A program made the translations under genes and the position numbers. Below are positions 1-8,428 of a stretch of DNA of 64,000 nt, piece by piece. The stretch lies in assembly GCA_963755825.1 (NCBI GenBank), contig CAVWLA010000001.1, positions 1,674,001 through 1,738,000 on the forward strand, given 5' to 3'. Below the pieces are notes generated by a model. It was not told where the DNA came from and did no database searches. It worked only from the letters and a program-made list of their open reading frames with translations. This stretch comes from DATBQN01 sp963755825 (GTDB lineage: Bacteria; Acidobacteriota; Thermoanaerobaculia; Multivoradales; UBA5704). Each line of letters opens with the position of its first letter. Positions within the stretch are counted from its first letter, which is position 1.

Positions 1-153
1 GAGAGCGTCACCGGCAGCCTTTTCACGGGCTGGCTCAGCGAGCGCGACGGCGCGCTCGTCCCCCACGTCCGCGGCCGCGCCTCGATCACCGCCGAGGCGA
101 CCCTGCGATTCGACGCCGACGACCCCTTCCGCGGCGGCTTCCGCGTGGGATGA
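1..153 (+). CDS. 4-hydroxyproline 2-epimerase / proline racemase family, C-terminal fragment
   Basis: Open from the left edge, with 50 codons visible before TGA. The residues SVTGSLFTGWL, then a P-H-V-x-G-x-A segment and FDADDPFRGGF, match the C-terminal end of proline racemase-family enzymes, which interconvert trans-4-hydroxy-L-proline and cis-4-hydroxy-D-proline. The catalytic cysteines lie outside the window. The stop overlaps the next start as ATGA, so translation is probably coupled to the FAD oxidase that would use the D-isomer. Assignment to hydroxyproline rather than proline rests on that neighbour and is inference. Confidence 0.72.
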   Translation, partial: ESVTGSLFTGWLSERDGALVPHVRGRASITAEATLRFDADDPFRGGFRVG

Positions 154-1304
154 GCCCCGACGCGGTCGTCGTCGGAGCGGGCATCGTGGGGGCGGCCTGC
201 GCCGCCGAGCTCGCCGCGGCCGGGCTGCGCGTCACCGTGCTCGACTCCCGCTTCCCGGGCGCCGGGGCGACCGCGGCAGGGATGGGCCATCTGGTCGTCA
301 TGGACGACTCCCCCGCTCAGCTCGCGCTGACCGCCAGCGCGGTCGATCTCTGGACCGAGCTGGCCCCTGATCTCCCCGCCGCGTGCGAGGACGAGCCCTG
401 CGGCACGCTCTGGATCGCCGCCGACGAGGCGGAGATGGAGACGGTAGGGGGCAAGGCGGAGCTCTACCGGAGACACGGCATCGCGGCCGCCGTGCTCTCC
501 GCCGCCGAGCTCGCCGCCGAGGAGCCGAACCTGCGACGCGGCCTCGCCGGCGCCCTCCTGGTGCCGGGCGACCGGGTGATCTACCCGCCCGCCGCCGCCC
601 GCTTCCTCCTCGATCGCGCCACCGCTTGCGGAGCGTCGCTCCGAACAGGGGTCGCGGCGACGGCGATCGGCGCGCATGCCGTCGACACCACGGAGGGCCG
701 CATCGACACCGATCTCGTGGTGAACGCCGCCGGCATCGAGGCGCCACGGCTGACACCCGGCCTCGCCGTCGTGCCGCGCAAAGGACACCTCGTCATCACC
801 GACCGCTACCCGGGCTTCTGCCGCCGCCAGCTCGTCGAGCTCGGCTATCTGCGCAGCGCCCACGGCTCGGCGCCCGGCGAGAGCGGCGACCACGGTTCGG
901 TCGCCTTCAACGTCCAACCACGGGCCACCGGCCAGCTCCTCGTCGGCTCGTCGCGCGAGTACGCGGGCTTCGATGCGGAGATCAACCGGCCGCTCGTCGC
1001 CCGCATGCTGGCGCGCGCGGTGGAATTCCTGCCGGGCCTCGCCGGGCTCTCCGCCATCCGCACCTGGACCGGCTTTCGGCCGGCCACCGCCGATAAGCTG
1101 CCGCTGATCGGCCGCTGGGAGCCCACGCCCGGCCTGTGGATCGCCACCGGCCACGAGGGCCTCGGCATCACCACCGCCCTCGCCACGGCTCGGCTGCTGG
1201 CCGATCTCATCTTCGGCCGCGCGCCGCTCGTCGACCCTCTCCCGTTCGCTCCCCGCCGCGCCCTCGCCCATGCCGCCGAAACCCGCTCGCCCGCTCCTGC
1301 CTGA
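150..1304 (+). CDS. FAD-dependent DAO-family oxidoreductase, probable D-hydroxyproline dehydrogenase subunit
   Basis: 384 residues. The N-terminal Rossmann motif GAGIVG (residues 9-14) is followed by an acidic beta-strand end (VLDSRFPG), typical of the D-amino-acid oxidase/glycine oxidase superfamily. The C-terminal WTGFRPATADKLPLIG and TGHEGLGIT segments are the usual FAD-closing motifs. It begins inside the epimerase stop (ATGA) and its end overlaps the next gene by 35 bp, so the three genes form one operon. Family knowledge: cis-4-hydroxy-D-proline is oxidised to a pyrroline carboxylate by such a subunit working with Fe-S/FAD partner subunits. Substrate is inferred from context; sarcosine or another D-amino acid is possible. 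Confidence 0.82.
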   Translation: MSPDAVVVGAGIVGAACAAELAAAGLRVTVLDSRFPGAGATAAGMGHLVVMDDSPAQLALTASAVDLWTELAPDLPAACEDEPCGTLWIAADEAEMETVGGKAELYRRHGIAAAVLSAAELAAEEPNLRRGLAGALLVPGDRVIYPPAAARFLLDRATACGASLRTGVAATAIGAHAVDTTEGRIDTDLVVNAAGIEAPRLTPGLAVVPRKGHLVITDRYPGFCRRQLVELGYLRSAHGSAPGESGDHGSVAFNVQPRATGQLLVGSSREYAGFDAEINRPLVARMLARAVEFLPGLAGLSAIRTWTGFRPATADKLPLIGRWEPTPGLWIATGHEGLGITTALATARLLADLIFGRAPLVDPLPFAPRRALAHAAETRSPAPA

Positions 1305-2934
1305 GCGGTTGACGATCCTCGTCGACGGCCGCCAGCTCGCGGTGCCGGCGGGAACGACCGTCGCCGCGGCGCTCCTCAACCGGGGCATCGCCGGCTTCCG
1401 CGCCTCGCCCGGCGGCGAGCCGCGCGGTCCCTTGTGCGCCATGGGGACCTGCCAGGAGTGCCGGGTGACGATCGACGGCGTGCCGCATCGCCGCGCCTGC
1501 CTCGAGCCCTGCCGTGAGGGTATGTTCGTCGAGAGGGCCGCGCTGCCGGCGGGAGCGATGCCGGGGCCGCTTCGCCATGGGCCGATGGACCCGAGGCCCA
1601 AGCTGACCGTCGACGTCGCGGTGGTCGGCGGCGGGCCGGCGGGCATCGCAGCAGCCTGTGCCGCCGCCGACGCCGGTGCCACTGTCGCCTTGCTGGACGA
1701 GAACCCGGCCCCCGGCGGTCAGATCTGGCGCGCCGGAGCGGGCGCTCATCCTCCGGCGGCCGCCCGGCGGTGGCTCACCTGCTTGGCCGCGTCCAAGGCC
1801 GAGGCCGTCTTCCAAGCGGCGGTCTTCGACGCCGATCGCGCGGGGAGCCTGCGGGCCGAGGTCGCCGGCCGACCGCTCACGGTCGCCTGGAAGCGCCTGG
1901 TGATCGCGACCGGCGCCCGCGAACGCTTCCTCCCCTTCCCCGGTTGGACGCTCCCGGGCGCGGTCGGCGTCGGCGCCGCCCAGGCGCTCGTCAAGGCGGG
2001 CCTCGAGGTGCGCGGCCGACGGGCCGTCGTGGCCGGCAGCGGACCTCTCCTGCTGGCGGTGGCGGCTCTCCTTCGCGCGCGCGGCGCGCGGGTCGCCGTC
2101 GTGCTCGAACAGGCACCGGGCGCCGCGGTCCACCGCTTCGCGCGAGGCCTCTCGCGCCGGCCCCGAAAGCTCCTCGCCGCCGCTCGCCTGCGGACGAGCC
2201 TCCTCGGCGTCCCCTACCGGACCGGCGCCTGGGTGACCGCGGCCGCCGGGGACGGGCGAGTCGAAGAGATCGCCTGGACCGACGGCAGCCACGAGCACCG
2301 CACGGCCTGCGACCTCCTCTGCTGTGCCTACGGCCTGATCCCCAATCTCGAGCTGCCGCGCCGTCTCGGCTGCCGCCTGGAAAGCGGCTTCGTCGCCGTC
2401 GACGCCGACCAGAAAACCGAGATGCCAGCCGATTCCGGAGAGGCGCCCGGAGAGGCGCCCGACGAGGTGCCAGCCGTTTCTGGAGAGGTGCCAGCGGTTT
2501 ATTGCGCCGGCGAGCCGACGGGGATCGCCGGGGTCGAGCAGGCCCTTCTGGAGGGCGAGATCGCCGGCCTGGCCGCTGCCGGCCGGCGGGCCGATGAGGC
2601 GCTCTACCGGCGGCGCGATCGCGGCAGAGCCTGGGGCGTCGAGCTCGCCGCCACCTTCCGCCTCCGCCCCGAGCTCCTTGCGCTGGCGCGACCAGAGACG
2701 ATCGTCTGCCGCTGCGAGGACGTGCGCTACGGGAGCATCGACCCGAGCTGGGAGCCGCGGCAGGCGAAGCTCGCCAGCCGAGCGAGCATGGGCGCCTGCC
2801 AGGGCCGCGTCTGCGGCCCGGCGCTCGCCGCGCTCGCCGCCCGCGAGGAGTGGGCACTGGGCGCCGTGCGCGCGCCTCTCCAGCCGGTCGCGATCGGCAG
2901 CCTCATCGGCTCGAGCGCGGACGGAGAGGAGTGA
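1270..2934 (+). CDS. Fused [2Fe-2S]/FAD-NAD(P)/BFD-type dehydrogenase subunit of the hydroxyproline oxidase
   Basis: 554 residues in three parts. Residues 14-90 are a small ferredoxin-like domain with C56, C61, C64 and C77 in the plant-type [2Fe-2S] pattern. Residues 115-460 are a pyridine-nucleotide-disulfide oxidoreductase fold with VVGGGPAG near residue 120 and a second dinucleotide motif (VVAGSGP). The C-terminal 90 residues carry C-x-C and C-x4-C (IVCRCEDV, ACQGRVC), a BFD-like [2Fe-2S] domain. In HcnA/HcnB-type and hydroxyproline dehydrogenase systems the ferredoxin part is often separate; here all are fused. An acidic P/A/E/S-rich insert (roughly residues 386-410) interrupts the FAD domain just before CAGEPTG. 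It should accept electrons from the preceding oxidase and pass them to the respiratory chain. Confidence 0.83.
   Translation: MPPKPARPLLPERLTILVDGRQLAVPAGTTVAAALLNRGIAGFRASPGGEPRGPLCAMGTCQECRVTIDGVPHRRACLEPCREGMFVERAALPAGAMPGPLRHGPMDPRPKLTVDVAVVGGGPAGIAAACAAADAGATVALLDENPAPGGQIWRAGAGAHPPAAARRWLTCLAASKAEAVFQAAVFDADRAGSLRAEVAGRPLTVAWKRLVIATGARERFLPFPGWTLPGAVGVGAAQALVKAGLEVRGRRAVVAGSGPLLLAVAALLRARGARVAVVLEQAPGAAVHRFARGLSRRPRKLLAAARLRTSLLGVPYRTGAWVTAAAGDGRVEEIAWTDGSHEHRTACDLLCCAYGLIPNLELPRRLGCRLESGFVAVDADQKTEMPADSGEAPGEAPDEVPAVSGEVPAVYCAGEPTGIAGVEQALLEGEIAGLAAAGRRADEALYRRRDRGRAWGVELAATFRLRPELLALARPETIVCRCEDVRYGSIDPSWEPRQAKLASRASMGACQGRVCGPALAALAAREEWALGAVRAPLQPVAIGSLIGSSADGEE
2423..2499 (+). repeat. 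In-frame imperfect repeat inside the dehydrogenase gene
   Basis: Two 21-base units of type TGCCAGCCG(A/T)TTC(C/T)GGAGAGG flank two 12-base units (CGCCCGGAGAGG and CGCCCGACGAGG), followed by a partial third long unit TGCCAGCGGTTT. All lengths are multiples of three, so the reading frame survives and encodes a P-A-E-S-rich loop. The core AGGTGCCAG also occurs, inverted, in the intergenic repeat near 10440. Confidence 0.7.
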
Positions 2935-2981
2935 GAAGAGACCCCTCGGGGGCCTCCTCGCACCGTCCCTTCCAGCTCGCC

Positions 2982-3010
2982 TTGATCCCCTCTGGGACGG
3001 ATGTTATTCT
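2982..3010 (+). promoter_or_regulatory. Candidate sigma-70 promoter for the DUF465 gene
   Basis: TTGATC (2982-2987), a 17-base spacer and TATTCT (3005-3010) form a reasonable -35/-10 pair in the 328-base gap between the hydroxyproline operon and the DUF465 gene. The leader would be about 245 bases. The rest of this gap shows no convincing gene. Confidence 0.4.
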
Positions 3011-3262
3011 GCCTCGGCAGGCATGCTGAACGCCCTCCAATCCACCGCACTTCCGCGCCGCCACCGCCGGCCGGGGGATGCGCGGGGATCGGTCTGCCGG
3101 TGAGCGCCCGGCGCCCAGCCGAGCCCTCTCGCGACCGTCGAGCCGCCACCCTTTTCTATCCGCTGGACCCACCCGCCGCGCACCCGCCGCGGATGGCGAG
3201 GAAGTCCCTGCGCGCCATCCGCCCCGTCATCCGCATTCATCGAGCAGAGGAGGTATGAGCCG

Positions 3263-3496
3263 ATGCCTATTCGCGACGACGTCAAAGAGGAGCTGATCGC
3301 CACGGACGAGGAGTTCCGCCGGCTGCACGAGGAGCACCAGACCTGCGAGCGCCGGCTGGCGGAGATCAGCCAGAAGTCGTTGCTGTCACAGGACGACGAG
3401 GTGGAGGAGAAGAAGATCAAGCTCCACAAGCTCAACCTCAAGGATCGCATGGAGTCGATGCTGCGCACCCACCGCGAGTCGCGGGTCTCGGCGTGA
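3263..3496 (+). CDS. DUF465 (YdcH-like) small alpha-helical protein
   Basis: 77 residues, highly charged and predicted all helical. The pattern E-x-D-E-E-F-R-R-L-x-x-E-H followed by R-L-A-E-I and then a second helix ending K-D-R-M-E-x-M-L matches the DUF465 family, short coiled-coil hairpins of unknown function. A strong Shine-Dalgarno (AGAGGAGGT, ending 3254) lies 8 bases before the ATG; a competing ATG at 3255 opens only a 13-codon frame. It is probably transcribed from the promoter at 2982 and lies 67 bases before psd. No catalytic residues are expected. Confidence 0.8.
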   Translation: MPIRDDVKEELIATDEEFRRLHEEHQTCERRLAEISQKSLLSQDDEVEEKKIKLHKLNLKDRMESMLRTHRESRVSA

Positions 3497-3563
3497 GGAG
3501 GACCTCCGCGCCGGAGTCGCGACCCCTCTCGCCGGTGGACGACCTGCTCTCCACCGAGCGGCG

Positions 3564-4202
3564 ATGACGTTCGCCCGCGAAGGCTGGCCCTTCGTCCTCC
3601 CTTTCGTCGCCCTCGCCGCGCTGCTCCTCTGGCTGGGGCACCCGGCCTGGTCGGCGACGGCGCTCGTCGTCGGCTTCCTCGTGCTGCTCTTCTTCCGCAA
3701 TCCGCACCGCTCGTTCGACGGCGATGCCGGCATCGTGCTCGCCGCCGCCGACGGCCTGGTGACCGGCGTCGACGAGATCGACGACCCCGCGGTCGGCCCC
3801 GGCCGCCACCGCCGCGTCGTCACCTTCCTCTCGGTCTTCGACATCCACGTGCAGCGTGTGCCGGTGGCCGGCGAGGTCATCGCCGCGAGCTACCGCGCCG
3901 GGCGCAAGGTCGCCGCCTTCCGGCAGGATGCCGGCGAGGTCAACGAGCAGCACTTGACGGTCATCCGCCGCCCCAACGGCGACCTCGTCGGCGTGCGGCA
4001 GATCGCCGGCCTGCTGGCGCGCCGGGTGGTCTGCTACCTGAAGCCGGGCGACCAGGTGCACCGCGGTCAGGCGATGGGGCTGATCAAGTTCGGCTCCCGC
4101 GTCGACCTGCTGGTGCCGGCGAGCTACCGCGTCCTCGCCGCGCGCGGCGACCGGCTGAAGAACGGCGCCACGCCGGTCGCCACCCCTGGGGAGACGCCAT
4201 GA
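3564..4202 (+). CDS. psd: Phosphatidylserine decarboxylase proenzyme
   Basis: 212 residues, the short prokaryotic class. The first 50 residues hold two hydrophobic membrane segments followed by FFRNPHRSF, a typical Psd motif. FLSVFDIHVQR supplies the conserved D-x-H, and the C-terminal FGSRVDLLVP contains the Gly-Ser at which the proenzyme self-cleaves to create the pyruvoyl cofactor. The enzyme turns phosphatidylserine into phosphatidylethanolamine at the inner membrane. Its TGA overlaps the pssA start (ATGA), coupling it to the enzyme that makes its substrate. Confidence 0.95.
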   Translation: MTFAREGWPFVLPFVALAALLLWLGHPAWSATALVVGFLVLLFFRNPHRSFDGDAGIVLAAADGLVTGVDEIDDPAVGPGRHRRVVTFLSVFDIHVQRVPVAGEVIAASYRAGRKVAAFRQDAGEVNEQHLTVIRRPNGDLVGVRQIAGLLARRVVCYLKPGDQVHRGQAMGLIKFGSRVDLLVPASYRVLAARGDRLKNGATPVATPGETP

Positions 4203-5017
4203 GCCCGAGCGAGATGGGGCGGCGGGTGCGGCGCGGCGCCTATCTCCTCCCCAGTCTGTTCACCATGGGCAATGTGCTCCTGGGGTTCTACGCCATCGTC
4301 CTCGGTCTCCGCTCGGCGGGCGTCGTCTCCCACGACCCGGCGCTCGGCGAGCCGCGCTCGGGCTTCGACTGGGCGGCGATCGCCATCTTCGCCGCGGCGA
4401 TCCTCGATGCCCTCGACGGCAGGATCGCGCGGATGGTCGGCACCGAGAGCGACTTCGGCAAGGAGTACGACTCGCTCGCCGACGTGCTCACCTTCGGCGC
4501 CGCGCCGGCCCTCCTCTGCTATCTCTGGGGGCTGTACGAATGGGGACGCCCCGGCTGGCTGGTGCCGTTCTTCTACCTCATCTGCACGGCGACCCGGCTC
4601 GCCCGCTTCAACGTGCAGACGCGGATCGTCGACTCGCGCTATTTCGTCGGCCTGCCGGCTCCGGCGGCGGCCGGGGCGGTCTGCTCGATCCTCTTCTTCC
4701 AGCCCGACTCGCTCTACGCCCCCGACTCGCCGTGGAAGACCTGGGTGCAGCTCGGCCTGATGGTCGCCCTGCTGCTCATCGGCGGCCTCATGATCTCGAC
4801 CTTCCGCTACACCAGCTTCAAGAAGCTCGACCTTCGCCAGCGCTGGAGCTACCGCATCGCGGCGCCCATCGCGGCGGTGATCCTGGTGATCGCCTACAAG
4901 CCGCGGGCGACCTTCCTCGCCATCGCCATGCTCTTCACCCTCTCCGGCCCGTTCTCCTACCTGGTCTCCCGACTGCGCGGCCGCCGCCGCTCGGGCACCG
5001 CACCGGAGCCCTCGTGA
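4199..5017 (+). CDS. pssA: CDP-diacylglycerol--serine O-phosphatidyltransferase
   Basis: 272 residues, polytopic. The CDP-alcohol phosphotransferase signature D-G-x2-A-R-x8-G-x3-D-x3-D is present as DALDGRIARM...GKEYDSLAD around residues 62-86. Several hydrophobic segments follow (about residues 100-125, 140-160, 180-200 and 215-250). It condenses CDP-diacylglycerol with serine to give phosphatidylserine, the substrate of the preceding Psd. It starts within the psd stop and its own stop lies within the GTG of the next gene, so three genes are translationally coupled. Confidence 0.95.
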   Translation: MSPSEMGRRVRRGAYLLPSLFTMGNVLLGFYAIVLGLRSAGVVSHDPALGEPRSGFDWAAIAIFAAAILDALDGRIARMVGTESDFGKEYDSLADVLTFGAAPALLCYLWGLYEWGRPGWLVPFFYLICTATRLARFNVQTRIVDSRYFVGLPAPAAAGAVCSILFFQPDSLYAPDSPWKTWVQLGLMVALLLIGGLMISTFRYTSFKKLDLRQRWSYRIAAPIAAVILVIAYKPRATFLAIAMLFTLSGPFSYLVSRLRGRRRSGTAPEPS

Positions 5018-6000
5018 GCAGCGTCGCGATCGTCAACTCGACGGACCTCGTCGGCAAGGAGCTGCGCGAGGCGATGGCGCGGCGCGGCGCTTCCTGGAGC
5101 GATATCCGGCTCCTCACCACGCGCGAGAAGGAGGAGAACGCGCTGACCGATGTCGGCGGCGCCGCGGCGCTGGTCGGCCGCTACGACGCCGACGCCCTCG
5201 GCGGCGTCGACCTGGCGTTCTTCTGCGGCTCGTCCGCCGAGATCGCCGCGGCCCTCGCGCCGTTGCCTCCCGAGGTGACCGCCATCGTCCTGGCGCCGCC
5301 GGCGGTGCCGAGCCCGCCGAGCGAGGGGCGCCTCGCCGAGGCGCGCCCGATCGTCGCCGGCGTGAACCTCGAGGCGGCGCGCTTCGCCGCCAACGGCAGG
5401 GGCAAGGTGCTGCTCTCGCCCCACCCCGCGGTGATCCTCCTCGCCCATCTCCTCGCCCCGCTCGGCGCCCTGGGGCTGGACGAGGCGGTCGCGACGATCG
5501 TGCAGCCCGCCTCGGTGCAGGGCGACGCGGGCCTCGACGAGCTCTTCGAGCAGACCCGCCAGATCGTCGCCATGACGGAGCGCAAGCCGACGCCGATCTT
5601 CGGCGCCCAGCTGGCCTTCAACCTGCTACCCACCGCATCGGCAGCGGTCGGGCTCGCGGCGACCGTCGGCGAGGTGCTGCCCGGCGAGCGGCCGATCTCG
5701 CTGCAGCTCCTCCAGGGCGGCGTCTTCCACTCGCTCGCGGCGAGCGTCTTCGTCCGCCTCTCGGCTGCCTCCGGCGCCAAACAGGTGCGCAAGGCTCTCG
5801 GCGAGCACGTCGCGATCGAGCTGGTCAAGAAGCCGGCGCTCCTCGGGCCGATCGACGCGGCGGCGAGCGAGGCGATCCTCGTCGGCGCCGTCGAGGAGGA
5901 CCCCGGCGTCGCCGGCGGCTACTGGCTGTGGGCGGTGATGGACAACCTCACTCGCGGCGGGGCGCTCAACGCCCTCGAGATCGGCGACGCGGTCCTCTGA
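5014..6000 (+). CDS. Aspartate-semialdehyde dehydrogenase-like protein (Usg-1 type) lacking the catalytic cysteine
   Basis: 328 residues from a GTG that overlaps the pssA stop (GTGA). The frame is open further upstream, but the homology begins here: VAIVNSTDLVGKELREAM resembles the NADP-binding start of ASADH, and FFCGSSAEIA and PTPIFGAQLAFNLLPT follow the family order. Where true Asd enzymes have the N-x-N-C-S/T active site, this protein reads SPHPAV, so the nucleophilic Cys is absent. It therefore resembles Usg-1, a paralogue without ASADH activity, rather than Asd. Coupling to phospholipid genes is unusual and its role is unknown. Confidence 0.78.
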   Translation: MSSVAIVNSTDLVGKELREAMARRGASWSDIRLLTTREKEENALTDVGGAAALVGRYDADALGGVDLAFFCGSSAEIAAALAPLPPEVTAIVLAPPAVPSPPSEGRLAEARPIVAGVNLEAARFAANGRGKVLLSPHPAVILLAHLLAPLGALGLDEAVATIVQPASVQGDAGLDELFEQTRQIVAMTERKPTPIFGAQLAFNLLPTASAAVGLAATVGEVLPGERPISLQLLQGGVFHSLAASVFVRLSAASGAKQVRKALGEHVAIELVKKPALLGPIDAAASEAILVGAVEEDPGVAGGYWLWAVMDNLTRGGALNALEIGDAVL

Positions 6001-6022
6001 GCCGCCGGCTCAGCGCGCGAGC

Positions 6023-8332
6023 TCAAGTCTCCTGCTCCCGCGCCGCCCAGCGCCGCTGGGCGAGCCACGATGCGAGATAGAAGGTGAGGGCGAGCAGGGC
6101 GAGGGCGCGGATGCCCACCGCCATCGTCGCGTACTCCGTCCACCCCCCAAGCACCGAGCCCAGCACGTTGACGCCGATCGCCGTGCCGCCCAGTGCGGCG
6201 CCGCGGAACGAGCGCGAGAAGACGAGGCCGGCGAAGTAGATCGGCGCCAGGAGGAGGAGCGCGTAGAGCAGCGCGAAGGCGCTGCCGCGACCGAGCGCGG
6301 CCTCCGGTCCCACCAGATAGCCGGCGACGAGGGCCGCGGCGAGGGCGGCGTAGGCCGCCGGATAGGGCGGCGCGCCCACCAGCTCGACGGTCAGGTTGGC
6401 GGCGACGATGAGCACCAGCACGACGGCGATGGTCACCGCCGAGACCAGCCAGGTGGTGCCGAAGAGGAGCGCCAGCCGGTTGATCGCGTAGACCTCCATG
6501 AGCAGGAAGGCGGCGCCGAGCAGGAAGAGGTGGGCATGGTAGGAGCCGAAGCGCTCGCGCCGCAGGCCGCCGGCGCGGAGGAGCGCCACCGAGGTCAGCG
6601 CCAGCAGCAGGACGACGACGAGGTAGGCGCGCGGGATCTCCCGCCGCGGCAGGTAGAGGAACGGCCAGTCGTCGGTCGGCAGGGTGGCGGCGCCATCGGC
6701 CGCGGGCCCCGGGGGCGGACGCCGGGGATCGAGCACTTGGCAGGCATAGGTGCTGCCGATGCCCGAGGAGAAGGCCCGTACCGGCGTGTCGCAGGTCGCC
6801 GCCAGCATGGCGGCGAAGCGGGCGCGGAACCAGCCGCGGAAGGTCGAGGCGGTGATGACGAGCGAGCCGCCGGGGCGTAGCAGGCGGCGCGCCGCGGCCA
6901 GGCTCTCGAGGGTGAAGACATAGTTGTCGAGCCGCACGCTCGAGATGCCGAGCTGGGTGTGGGAGTCGAGGAGGCCGAAGACGACGACGTCGTAGCTCGC
7001 CGGCGGCAACGTTCTGAAGGCGCGCCGGGCATCGTCGACGATCACCGCGACGCGCCGGTCATCGTAAGGATGCTCGGGATGATGGAGGCGGCCGAGGCGG
7101 ACGATCGCCGGATCGATGTCGACCGCGTCGACGTGCTCGGCTCCGGCGCGGAGCGCCGCCGCGACGTCGTTGCCGGTGCCGGCGCCGACGACGAGCACGC
7201 GGTCTTTCTGCGGCGCCAGGCGGAAGGCCGCGTCGTAGTGCGGAAAGGGGTTGTGCCCCAGGCGGGCGAGCGCCGCCGGGCGGAGGTCCATCGCCACCTG
7301 ATAGAAGACGTCCGAGATCTGCACCAGGTAGGCCGGCGAGGCGGTGCCGGTCCCCCCCTCCGCCGCCGGACCCACCGGAACAACACGGCCGACCAGCTTC
7401 TGGTACCGCGACCAGATCGTCGTGCCGCCGGCGCCGCCGCCGAAGTCGGCGGCCGCCACCATCAGCACGCTCGCCGCGACGAAAGCGAGGCCGAGACGGG
7501 TGCGCGCGCGGCCGTCCGCCCACCAGAGGAGCGGCAGGAGGCCGCAGGCGAACCAGACCCAGGGCGGCGTCTCCAGGTAAGAGAGGGCGACGAAGGCGAG
7601 GATCCCGGCGAGGCTGCCGAGCAAGTTCGCGGTGTAGCCGGAGAGGCGCGGCACGCGCTCGAAGGCGTCGCCCAGCAGCCGGCCGACGAAGGTGAAGAGG
7701 CCGGTCACGGCGGCGAAGGTAGCGACGCAGAAGAGGCCCATGAGCGCCTGGCTCGCCCACTCCTGCCCAGGCCGCGGCCGCGCCGCGACGACGTCGCCCA
7801 GGATGTGCTCGCTGCTGCCGAGCGCCGCCCAGCGGCCGAGCGCCCCCTCGATCGCCACGCTGCCATGGGCGAGGAACACGGCGAGCGGCAGGAGCCAGAG
7901 GAGGAAGAGGGTCGCCGCGCGCCGGCGCCCCCGGCCCTGGCAGCAGCCGAGCCCGAGCCCGAGAAAGGCGGCGACGAGCGGCACGTTCTTGTAGAACGAG
8001 AAGATGCGGATCTGCGCGTTGGCATAGCGGATCAGCATGACCTCGACGAAGAGGGCGACGAAGCTGGCGAGGAAGAGCGTGGCGTAGGGCCGCCGGCCGG
8101 AGATACTGGGCGCGCTCTCACCCCCGTCGTCGGCCAGGAGAGGCGCCAGCCGCCTGCTCAACAGAGCGACCGCGAGAGAACAGATGGCGAGCGCCAGGCC
8201 GGCAGCCGCGAGGAGGTTCCACGCCGCCGGATCGCCGCCGGGAGGCAGGGCTCCCGGCCGCCAGCCCGCGAGGGCGAAGGTCAGGCCGAGGACTAGACAG
8301 ACACCGACCCAGGTCTTCAGGTGGCGTTCCAA
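6023..8332 (-). CDS. Polytopic membrane protein with a spermidine synthase-like methyltransferase-fold domain
   Basis: 769 residues. The N-terminal ~310 residues contain about eight hydrophobic segments, the middle (about 370-550) is a soluble class I Rossmann domain, and the C-terminal ~200 residues return to at least six membrane segments. The soluble part has VLVVGAGTGNDVAAAL (motif I), VDAVDIDPAIV (acidic loop binding the nucleoside ribose) and DDARRAF, as in aminopropyltransferases. Such fused proteins are common in Acidobacteriota and related phyla, but their substrate is not established; polyamine synthesis should not be assumed. It converges with the usg-like gene, leaving 22 bases. 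Confidence 0.8.
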   Translation of the reverse strand: MERHLKTWVGVCLVLGLTFALAGWRPGALPPGGDPAAWNLLAAAGLALAICSLAVALLSRRLAPLLADDGGESAPSISGRRPYATLFLASFVALFVEVMLIRYANAQIRIFSFYKNVPLVAAFLGLGLGCCQGRGRRRAATLFLLWLLPLAVFLAHGSVAIEGALGRWAALGSSEHILGDVVAARPRPGQEWASQALMGLFCVATFAAVTGLFTFVGRLLGDAFERVPRLSGYTANLLGSLAGILAFVALSYLETPPWVWFACGLLPLLWWADGRARTRLGLAFVAASVLMVAAADFGGGAGGTTIWSRYQKLVGRVVPVGPAAEGGTGTASPAYLVQISDVFYQVAMDLRPAALARLGHNPFPHYDAAFRLAPQKDRVLVVGAGTGNDVAAALRAGAEHVDAVDIDPAIVRLGRLHHPEHPYDDRRVAVIVDDARRAFRTLPPASYDVVVFGLLDSHTQLGISSVRLDNYVFTLESLAAARRLLRPGGSLVITASTFRGWFRARFAAMLAATCDTPVRAFSSGIGSTYACQVLDPRRPPPGPAADGAATLPTDDWPFLYLPRREIPRAYLVVVLLLALTSVALLRAGGLRRERFGSYHAHLFLLGAAFLLMEVYAINRLALLFGTTWLVSAVTIAVVLVLIVAANLTVELVGAPPYPAAYAALAAALVAGYLVGPEAALGRGSAFALLYALLLLAPIYFAGLVFSRSFRGAALGGTAIGVNVLGSVLGGWTEYATMAVGIRALALLALTFYLASWLAQRRWAAREQET

Positions 8333-8428
8333 GGTTGCGCCGGCTCCCGTCTGAGGTGGCGCGCATCATAGCAGGCGCTACAGCAGGCGCTCACCGCGCC
8401 GACGCCAGCGGATGGGCCCACTGAGCCT

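Noticed and set aside
4540..5013. In-frame N-terminal extension of the usg-like gene back to ATG 4540
   Set aside because: The extension is an out-of-frame reading of pssA; the coupled GTG at 5014 matches the start of the NADP-binding strand.
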